DNA of 64,000 nucleotides from assembly GCA_015680685.1 (NCBI GenBank), contig MNCI01035299.1:136044-200043 (forward strand), written 5' to 3'. This document shows positions 55,528 through 64,000 of this stretch, piece by piece. This stretch comes from Gnetum montanum (lineage: Eukaryota; Streptophyta; Gnetopsida; Gnetales; Gnetaceae). How positions within the stretch are numbered: position 1 is the first letter of the stretch; every line of letters starts with the position of its first letter. The position numbers and the translations under genes were made by a program. The notes below the pieces were generated by a model. It saw only the letters and a list, made by a program, of their open reading frames with translations, had not been told where the DNA came from and did not search any database.

Positions 55528-56751
55528 TGAAACACCACAAAATTTTAGGTCTTAACATTGTGACTACAAATATGGCTAAGTGTCAAAATGATGACACTTT
55601 GTTCATATTTTTCCAAGTGTTGGTTGAATGTAGTTAGCTCCAACTACCAGATTTGCAAAATTTTTCTAAGTGTTAGAATGATGACACTTTCTACAGATTC
55701 ACATGTCATGCTGCATAGCGTAGTGCACTATAGCACCATGTCATGTTGCATAGCATAGCACCCTATCACGCTACGTAGCGTAGCACCATGTCTACTATAG
55801 TGTAGCACCCTATCATGCTACGTAGCATAGCATCATGTCTACTACAGCATAGCACCCTGTCACGCTGCGTAGTGTAGCACCATGTTTACTACAACATAGC
55901 ACCCTATCCAACGTTGTAGCTAGTGTCCCGTGTCTTGCATTTTACATGGGACAAGCATGGTCCCACCCACTACACTTCCACATGGCACTTGATCCACATT
56001 TTGGGCTAACCTTAGCCCTATAAATACCCCTACACCCTCTTTTGAAAAGGAGGGGGAAGGAGGGTTGGCATTCATTTCTCACTAGTAAGGCAGTTGGAAC
56101 TTCCATTTAGCATTTAACACTTTGGTATCTTGGCACTTAGCTCCATGGGTGAATGAGACCCAGAGCACACTACACCGGCAGAGAGGCACAACTACATCAC
56201 ATGGTACACTGCATCCCCATTGCAGCCCTGTAGAACATCACATGGTACATCATGGCTATCAACCTGGCAAGCACAGTCCAACACAGTGAGCACCAAACTA
56301 GCCTGACACCATCAAGGCTATGATTACACTCCCACTGCACCTATTGTACACTATGTATCCCTTTATGAATCAACTACGCTCCCTCTTTTGGGGTGGTGCA
56401 CTACTATTCTCAAACTCTGTTGCATTTCTCAAGCATTTATCTTTGGCATTCAGCATAACACTTATATTTTCTTGCTTTTCACACTTATTTGCCTATTCAC
56501 ATCATAGTTCTCAAGCTGGGACACCCTGCTATGCTCTAGCCTTCCCGGACCTAATGCCTGTGCATAACATAGTATAAACTCTTCTCTCACATGGTCATTT
56601 TAACACCATGTAAGTTCCTATCTGATCAACAAGACCGTTCAGGGCACCCCATTTCCGTTCTCTCCAACATGACCCTTGCACAGATTTGGGGTTAGGCTAT
56701 ACGCCTAATGACCTCTCAGTGTTCCAGCCATCGACATGTTTAGATGCCACA
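55528..56751 (+). repeat. B 3' LTR (1224 bp)
   Basis: TGAAACACCACAAAATTTTA to GATGCCACA. It is uninterrupted and provides the reference for the C insertion point. Contains the 46-bp minisatellite (55715-55925) and TATA box (about 56022). Followed by GTCAC and the rest of the A7 LTR. Confidence 0.92.
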
Positions 56752-56756
56752 GTCAC

Positions 56757-57452
56757 GTATGGTTTAGTCCAGAGTGAGGTGTATGATATGACTCCTAATG
56801 CTAGGCTACTCTTAGAGACAATGGAAAATAATCTGTTTTAAGCTAATAGACAATGAGAAGAAAAATCTAAACTAGCCTAAGTGTGATGAGCATCTATCCT
56901 TAATCATCTATGTGCATCTTGGACCTTATGTACTACTTTTGGGCTTACCAAGCATATGTTACTTGAGCGCTCCTAAATACACTACTGGGTTACCAAGTAG
57001 TTACACTTAAATGTTCGTAATTAATTTGTACTTATTTCACATTTAACAATAGGAATAGTAAATGATGGTAAAGAGATATTAATTAATAAAATAATAAATA
57101 ACAATAACAATTAAGCAATTAGAACTAAGTGAATGTTGCAATGATGGAGTAATCTTGATCTTTATTGCTGATCATGTGTGTGTCTAAGTGCATCATACTC
57201 AAATAAAGGTTCTATACAATTACAATCATCACACTGTGGGAATGCACTAGGGAAAGAATTGATATTACTAAAATTGACAAAAAGACTCTACACTTACACT
57301 TAACTACTCCCTTTTCCTGTGTGTCCAAATGTATATTTATAGGCTTACATAGGAATCATGATATCGTTATCTGATATTGTTATCTAGGCCACGATATCAC
57401 ATCCTTGATATCAAGGATCCAATATTGGGGCTTGGCAAATCATGATTCATCA
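56757..57452 (-). repeat. A7 3' LTR, second part
   Basis: Continues from 31478 with GTATGGTTTAGTCCAGAGTG and ends GATTCATCA. The minus strand has CCTATAAATATAC (57331-57343), a TATA box. U3 (57361-57440) is built of GATATC/GATATTG words, unlike the GTTGATG words of A1 and A2. Confidence 0.9.
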
Positions 57453-57461
57453 TACCCCCAC
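57453..57461 (-). other. Polypurine tract of A7
   Basis: TACCCCCAC, GTGGGGGTA on the minus strand, directly before the LTR. It is the best-preserved family A example. Confidence 0.85.
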
Positions 57462-57641
57462 GACTGAATTAAAACTCATCCTCAAGTCAAACAAAATAAG
57501 AACAAGTTCAATTGATTACACAGTGGATAGGTATGGGATTATTGACTAACTAGGAATTTATTTATGCTATAGTGGAGAATTGAACACAACAAAATTGGAA
57601 CATAGACATAGAATTAAAAAAATATAAAAAATTTTTGGAAC

Positions 57642-60411
57642 TCATGTGGTTCCTAGTAGTGGTGGCTCCTCCACAGGTCTCTTCCCCTTATCTTGTGCTC
57701 CAAGTTTTGGAAATGGATGTCTCTAAAGAAGTGCTTAAAGCTTTTCTTCCTTAGTTTAGGGATGCTGTGCCGTTCATGCTAATGCTCCAATGTTTGATGG
57801 AGTTGACACCTCCCATAGACATGGCAGTTACAGAAACATCTAGTTGGCCTTGACATACCAAGCCGCAAATAGTCATCATTCCTCTTCATAGGCTCTAGCT
57901 TTATTCTTGTATTCCTGGTAGTTCATGAGCCATCGAGCCAAATCCATCATGACATCCTTCTATCCTTGGTAGCTAGTTTTGACCACCTCTAATTTAGAAT
58001 TCACTCTTCCAATTTCTACAATGTCTTCTTGTACTCATCAAATTCCATTTCATATTTAGCATAGGTGGTTACTACCTTCTTCTCTAACTCTATTCTCGGG
58101 TGTCCTACTATTAACATGGCTAAGTTGGCATACCGTAGGTTTACGAGGTCCATGTATTCTATAAGATCTTATATCTATAGGTCCTGGCTTTTGAGTTCTA
58201 CTTGGTGGGTGAATGCATAGGTATCCAATATGGATCGCCAATTAGCGTGTCGAGAACTAAAGGTGTTAATGTGGGATTTGGCCATATGAATTTCTTTTTC
58301 AATCACTTGCTTGTACATCCCCACCTAGTGTCTAAAGTGCTCCTTGAGTTTTTCATGTCGCTTGGCCTCGTTCTGCCACATGATTATTTCAATTGCTATC
58401 TTTTGATAGATCATGTGTACTTGCTCCATTGAGAGGGTTCTGTTGTCTCTGGCCAAGCAATTCATGTCCTGGTTGATCCTTATTAATTATTCTCACAATT
58501 GCTAAAAATTTTCTTCAAGAACATTCTTTTGTTTTTCTACTATGGTCAACTGGAGATTATCAGCAGCAAGCTATTTATTTTCCTCTTGTAAGGCCTTGAG
58601 TGCTTTGGGATGTGCATATGTTTAAGCTTGTGCCTTGGAAGCATACCAATTGACCTTCTCTTTCTCCTCTACCATACTTTTATTCTTTGCTAGTAATTTA
58701 TTCAGTTGCTCCATCCAGAAGGACTCTAGCTGGTCTATGGGGATGAATTGAAATAGATCTCACTGTGCAGCTTGCAGGGTGATGAGATTTTCTTGAAGTC
58801 TTTCTAACTCTACCATCACATGCTCAGCCCTAACCTCTGCCATGACCAACTTTTCTTTTGTGGAGATGAGGTCTGACTAAGTTGCGGTGACATCTTGAGG
58901 GATGTCAAATAGGGACATCATCACTTGTCCTATTTGCGGTAACCGATCTAGAACATCTTTATGCTTCGCAGGAGTCATCAAGGAACTGGCTAAAGTGTGA
59001 GCATCGCATGCTCCTATAAATTTTTCTAGTGGCACAACAAGGATATTGAATGATTTTTTATGTGATTTGTGACCACTTCTACGGCTCCTGCTGCATCTTA
59101 GTGCTGCATGACCACTACTATGGCACATTCACCAGTTTCTAATTGCACCTGAAAGGATGCAATGTTCCCAGAGGCTTGCTATGACTAGTGTGATTCCCCT
59201 CCTCATGTTTGAATTGATACCTCACCCCGTGCATGATCAATTGAGATCGTGGTCGATACATCTTCATCAATGACCCTAAAGAGATTGGCCTCATCACGGC
59301 TACACTAATTGACCATTTTGATGATGGCCCTGAGATGGCTCTTGATGGTCAATAGTCCTATTGTGGTGGTAACGGTTGGTCTTGCTAGCCTGTGCTGGGC
59401 CCCGCTTCCTATTGATAACTAGGCCTTGTGCTTAGAAGTTGGCTAGCCCTATAGTTTGGGGTGTAGTGGGCCCCACTGTCTATTCTTGTTTAGGCTTTAA
59501 TGTCTCACCAGCACTTTTTCTTGGGGCTAGTGGCTTTAATAATTTAGCAAATGAAGCATTTTGGGCCTTTCTAGGGATGTCATTGATGTACCCTAGAATT
59601 CCAGCACGTCAACACAGCTTCTTGATGAGACAGGGGAAGGGCAATTTGAACTTCCCCATCTTACGTTCTTCGAACCACCTTAAAATTTTTATAAGATATA
59701 GATACGGTAGGTTGGCATTAACCTTGCCCATCAAGATGGCACTTCCTATAGCCGCATATGTGGAAATTTTGTTTAAACCTTTTATGAGGAAGATGTAATA
59801 TGTGTCGATTTTGAAGTAGATTCTCTCTTCAAGTGTCAGCTCTCCATATGCTTTGTCTTCCTTGCTGTATGTTCTTTTCAACCATATCTTTTGTGCATTA
59901 GCATTGGAGCAAGTGGACAAGTGGTATTCAAAAGATTCAACACCTCTGAAATGGCTTTGGTAGAGAAATCAATAGCAAGACCACCAATATCAATGGTGGT
60001 GCCTTCTTCTTTATTGTGCCAAAATTGGTACATCTCTCCCAGGTACCAATCACCACTTTTAGAGAGAATAGGCCATAGTGGGGACCCTTTAAGTTGGTCC
60101 CTGATTACCTTAGAAGAAAACTCAGTGAAAGGTCCAAAGTTAAGTTCCACTATCACAACTGTTGATGTGGACCTTTCATGAATTGCCTAAACACATTCTA
60201 GGGACAATGTGAGATGTTGTCCTTGTTCAGGTGCTCTACCGTCTCCTCCTTCAGCATGTCCCAATTACACAGTAATAGGAGGCTCATAATGGATGCTAAA
60301 TGATTGTGCCTCTTATTCTATATGTTCCTCAAGAGATGCCTAGCCTCTACCTCTCAGTTGTTTGGATGCACCCTGAGAGGGTCCTCCTTGCTATCCTCTT
60401 TTTGGGGCCAT
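57642..60411 (-). pseudogene. ORF3 of A7 (env-position protein, best-preserved copy)
   Basis: About 920 codons from ATG 60409-60411 (MAPKRG, then QGGPSQGASKQLRGRG) to TGA 57642-57644. A globular N-terminal region has VELNFGPFTEFSSKVI, SKSGDWYLGEMYQFW, IDIGGLAIDFSTKAISEVL and, after a frameshift near 59900, ELTLEERIYFKID, LMGKVNANLPYL and ILRWFEERK. The G-IDFS--AI--L-L pattern loosely recalls the putative plant transposon protein domain. A long coiled-coil-like part follows (about 58880-57900; EKLVMAEVRAEHVMVELERL, LEENF). The end is Pro-rich (KRPVEEPPLL). Most stops sit where Gln or Arg codons would be if C-to-T change is undone. Homologues in A1 and A2. Function unknown. Confidence 0.7.
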
Positions 60412-62430
60412 CTACAACCACATGGAACCGTCTATTAGTAAGGCTATTTACAAAATTTACTTTATACCTTACTTCCTACCTTAATAAATTCATTTCTTAT
60501 CTAGTGTGATTTAGAGAAGAAAATTTGATGAAAGTTTCCCCTAGAAGTTTTGATATTGGATGCAATTTTGATTAGGTGACTCCAACAAATAATTTTCATG
60601 GTCTAGGTGAAGAGATAAAATTAATTTGGCAAATGGTTTTTTAACAATTTTAAGTCATTTACCCTTTATGATATCCTTTGGACAATGATGAATTCTAAAA
60701 AAACTATGCACAACTTGGAGTGCACCCTTTCTCCACGACTAAGTCAAACACTTTGGGTTTAGATAGGTTCGATCGAAACAAGAATTAGAGCATTGATGAG
60801 CAAGTTATGGATGTTTGAATGATAGGTGCACAAGCTAGAAAATTTGAACAACTCCCCTTGCATGAATAGTGCAAAATGATGTTGACATGCATTCCTATAT
60901 ATAGTTTTTATGGATGCAATATCATGTACCTGATAGCGTAGACCTAATATTAGGTACCCGATATTGTAGCCTTTTGAAAATAGGGTACTTGGAAAAATTG
61001 ATGAATTTTTGAATTTCCAAGGCCAAAAATGAAGGATTTTAGGTTAATTCAAAAGGTCTAGGGTAACATTGAAGAGACCAAAAGGCACCAAGAGTATGAT
61101 GAAGTGGAATTGGACAATGAAATTCATGAATAGGATGAGGAAAAAGGACATGTTATGGTGCATAGGAAAGTTAGAATTTAGAATGATGATAGAGGGAAAG
61201 AGTGTTGTATCAATTCAATACATGGAGGGTATAAAATGATGTGAGGATAATGTGCAATGAGTGCAAATTACAAAAATTACACAAGTGGGTCCTCCCCAAA
61301 GCAGGTTTCTACCTATCATGCCCTTACGTAACCACACCTAGAAATGTTTGTAGACATAAAAAGGGTTAAATGTAATCCACACTAGTGAAACAAAACACAC
61401 ACATGTAAGTACCACCCTAAGGTGGTATGAATTCTATGCCACACAAGACATAAGTTAGAAATACTTAGACAGTGAGGTGAAATGAATGGTAGAAGGGATT
61501 CTAGAGATTGGGACGTGAGGTAACTAACCTAGGACATAATAAATCCTAAGTGTAGGGCATGATTAATGTGTCATTACCTTGTCGCTCCAAAATCAAGACC
61601 AAGTCCATTCCTCTAGTTAGTGACATCACATTGTTTCATCCAATGATGGACAACCATAAGAGCACCATGACAGCAAGGCGTACAATCACTTGGAGTTTTG
61701 TCTAAGGGAGGAGTGATTTGCAATTTCTCTATGACACACATTTTTTTCTTAATCTTTTCTTATGTTGTTCTTTTTTTTTTCCAGCCACTTTGGCACTTTG
61801 TCCTTTCCAACAGTGAATCGGAGAAGCTACCAACCTTCAGGCATGAATGCATGTCTTTCTAATGGAACCCTTGGAACAACATTGAGTTTCTTTATTGAGT
61901 GCCTTTATTACTCTTACTCCCATTTTTTGTTAGATCTACAAGGATCTTAATACAACCAAGCTACATGATAGCATCTATAGATGTCACCAAAGAGAATTCA
62001 CAAGTCCCCTTGATGTCACACCCAGCCATTCCTTCTTAGTCCATCATTCTTCACTCTGGGCATAATGAGCATAAAATTACTTTAAGTTTTAATGATGTCA
62101 AGAGTATCATCATTCCCAAAGTAGAACTTCTTATTAATAGAATGGGTGGGTGGATGTTGTGGGCTCACTATTCAAATAATTAATTACCTGTGACTTGGTA
62201 ACATAGAACAACACCTCAACCAATGAGTCACATGAGTATTTTATTTATCGATGAGATTACCCTCAAAAAGATAAAACAATAAACAAAAAGATAAAAATGA
62301 AAAAGTGAAAGATGAAAAATTAGAAATTGAAAAATCAGAAGACAACAACTTGAAAATAAAGAACCAGAAAACAAAGCAAAAATTGTAAAATTGAAGCAAA
62401 GGAAAATCATTTATGAATTCTGCTTACTAT
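60412..62430 (-). other. Spacer between gag and ORF3 (A7)
   Basis: Aligns in pieces with the pol-ORF3 spacer of A2, including CAAGTGGGTCCTCCCC near 61280 and the TTTTTTTTCC tract near 61775. Shows that the A7 deletion removed protease to integrase but kept this spacer. No gene seen. Confidence 0.6.
60850..60975 (-). promoter_or_regulatory. Candidate internal promoter of ORF3 (A7)
   Basis: On the minus strand: ACAATATCGGGTACC, AATATTAGGTC and CATGATATTGC words (60975-60910), then AACTATATATAGG (60894-60906), then AAGGGGAGTT about 45 bp on. The repeat words resemble the GATATC-type U3 of this element's own LTR. The TATA lies about 490 bp before the ORF3 start. Inference only. Confidence 0.5.
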
Positions 62431-64000
62431 AATGGAGGAGATCCCCCATAACTAAACTTTTGGGCATGGCTAGAATTAATAAATGGAAAATGCGGATCTA
62501 TGCATGTTGGAAATATTGGAGTCTGGTGATATCCAAACCATTCGATGTCTTTTGATGTGGTGGCTAGAATGTACCCAAATTTGGATTCACACACTTGATT
62601 AAAGTAGGCATAGTGGGACAAATTATAAGATGTAGTCATGTGATAAGAAGTTGACCCACTATGGCACCTGTGACTATAAGTTGGTATGCAAGGATCAATA
62701 TGTCTCCATACCTAGTTATATTCATTGGGCCACATGGTTGTTGGAGTGGTTATTGATGGCAATGATAAGGTAATAGGAGGCATTAAGTTTGAGGAGGGAG
62801 ATGCATCAAAACATTGGATGTGTGCTAAATTGGTGGATGCAATATTTTCAGAACCATGCTGTCTGTTCCTACGATCATGCCTAAAGAAAGGACACTTTTG
62901 GTGCTATGGAGGACTTTCATTGCTATTGATAGTAGTAGCACAAGTAACGTTTGTGGGTCAGTGCCATGTTGCAAAACCTTTTAGCACAGCTAGTGGTGAT
63001 GTAGAAGGAGGTGAATGATGAGAATATTAAGGTTGAGGAGGAGCGTAAGGTACATGAGTTGGTGGTCTTGTTGGAGAGGACTTGGGTGGATAGTACTCGG
63101 GAGAATGATAATGATGAGGTGAAGTAGAGGATGTTGATCTGATTGGAGAAATAGGGTGTTGAACATAATGAATGTTTGGCGTTGGGACATACAAAGGATA
63201 TGGTCGATTTGGCGGTGGCCTCCCTCATGATTGGGGTTTTCACTAGTGTAGTTGAATATGGTATTTCGATATAAAGTCTAGATGTAGCATTCCTCCCCAA
63301 TGCTCATGTAAATGTGACATGATTAGACATTGGCCTTTGGGATGATCGTATAGGCAAACGTCACATTGATACGGGTGATATGTAGTTGAGCTCTTATCCT
63401 TATTTTCTTCAACCCTTCCTTCCAATTATCTAGTGGTGTCCTATCCTGCTACTCAATTTGGCATGGTTTCACCTCTAATAATGTTGGTATATTCTCCACA
63501 TTTTTCATGTACCCATTCCATCATTTTATTGATCTTTGCCTCAATTTCATCTAGTGATTGTAGTATTGGCAAGGATAGAAATGGTTTCACCTCCTCAAGG
63601 TGAGTTGATTTCTCCTCTTTATGATCATGGACCTTTGCTATTTTAAGATTTTGGTCCTATTAAAATCTTTCAACACCCTCCCATTTAGCTATTTCTCCTT
63701 CTTCTTTTAGTACCTGCTTAATAAGCTCTTGGAATTGGTGGGTTCATAACTCATATAGTTGACTGAGGGCATACATCCCTAAGGTCTCCTTTGTTTCATT
63801 ACAGAGCCCATCTATGATGTGATACATTAGCCTTTCCTTGGAGAACCCATGACCTATGCAATTGGCTAACAATGAATAGTATCTTTCTAAGGCCATGTCC
63901 AAGGGTTCATGTTGCCCATATTTCCACTCTTGGATTTGTCTCCTCAAGGTTGACACTGTTGCATAAGTTTGATATCTTTCAATGAAGAGTTCTACCATTG
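62431..64000 (-). pseudogene. gag: Gag of A7, N-terminus beyond the window
   Basis: The capsid-like block at 63744-63998 reads FIERYQTYATVSTLRRQIQE, then LDMALERYYSLLANCIGHGF, then IDGLCNETKETLGMYA. The zinc knuckle CDVCLYDHPKGQC (about 63335-63375) is intact as C-x2-C-x3-H-x4-C, the spacing of Athila-type gag. A Pro/His/Tyr-rich C-terminal part runs to 62430 (HAQKFSYGGSPPL). It is frame-shifted in places. Family A gag in A0, A1 and A2 has lost this knuckle. Confidence 0.8.

Larger units (their letters stand above)
31479..56751 (+). mobile_element. Tat/Ogre-like LTR retrotransposon B, non-autonomous, split by C
   Basis: 5' LTR 31479-32585 plus 49589-49730, primer site 49731, tandem-repeat leader, gag and protease to about 53640, repeat-rich 3' region, polypurine tract 55512-55527, 3' LTR 55528-56751. 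It is about 8.3 kb without C. There is no RT, RNase H or integrase. Gag and protease resemble those of C, so B belongs to a related but distinct family and probably lost pol by deletion. Confidence 0.85.
31320..64000 (-). mobile_element. Athila-like element A7, split by B and C; extends past the window
   Basis: 3' LTR 31320-31478 continued at 56757-57452, polypurine tract 57453, ORF3 60411-57642, spacer with a candidate internal promoter, gag 62430-64000 and beyond. No protease, RT, RNase H or integrase lies between gag and ORF3, although A1 and A2 carry them there. A7 is therefore a pol-less, non-autonomous copy, probably formed by deletion. Confidence 0.8.

Noticed and set aside
57642-60411. 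A retroviral-type envelope protein
   Set aside because: No signal peptide, transmembrane segment or fusion-type region can be seen; only the position resembles env, so it is left as ORF3 of unknown function.
62228-62410. Phe/Leu-rich ORFs on A-rich DNA (also 6288-6506 and 14343-14582)
   Set aside because: They come from A-rich runs read in reverse in the spacer of family A elements; composition explains them.

Overview
This window is plant nuclear DNA made almost entirely of nested, decayed LTR retrotransposons. Two plant-specific Ty3/gypsy groups are recognisable. Family A is Athila-like: it has a tRNA-Asp-type primer site, an FMDDF reverse transcriptase and an extra ORF between pol and the 3' LTR. 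Elements B and C are Tat/Ogre-like: C has two RNase H domains and an apparent pro/RT intron. L1-type LINE and tRNA-derived SINE pieces add to the picture. A large, repeat-rich seed-plant genome is likely and a gymnosperm is plausible, but nothing here names a species. I see no intact host gene, functional tRNA, rRNA or CRISPR array. Gap characters (N) show a draft scaffold.

Left nest (1-26270), family A, mostly minus strand. An old element (here A5) keeps only gag at 25460-26270. A0 sits in A5 gag (5' LTR 24622-25459, gag split into 23925-24491 and 250-1955). A1 (1956-23919, target duplication CCTTT) splits A0 gag. A2 (8665 to about 20647) sits in the A1 RT gene, and its right end is fused by a deletion to A1 gag. 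A plus-strand family A LTR ends at 249. Within A2, the piece 15548-16133 is bounded by Ns and lies backwards relative to the rest of pol, which points to a mis-oriented contig.

Middle (26271-31319): small repeats. These are two tRNA-derived SINE families, a family A LTR fragment, a LINE RT fragment and a partly inverted, partly tandem LTR-like element.

Right nest (31320-64000). A7 (family A, minus) has its 3' LTR split by B (plus, 31479-56751, target duplication TTCAC/GTCAC). B's 5' LTR is in turn split by C (minus, 32586-49588, perfect target duplication GTAAG). B keeps gag and protease only. C has gag, protease, RT, dual RNase H and integrase. A7 keeps gag and the 3' ORF but no pol.

Most notable: inside the apparent sense intron of C, between protease and RT, lies a multi-exon gene on the opposite strand (39453-43914). 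Several of its GT-AG introns keep exact codon phase. It begins with a degenerate FCP1/NIF-like HAD phosphatase domain, continues into a transposon-protein-like and coiled-coil region and ends in an acidic tail. Second: in two family A copies the 3' ORF is preceded by a TATA box and repeats that resemble the U3 of that same element's LTR, suggesting an internal promoter. All coding regions carry stops, mostly explainable by C-to-T or G-to-A changes, so everything is annotated as pseudogene or relic.
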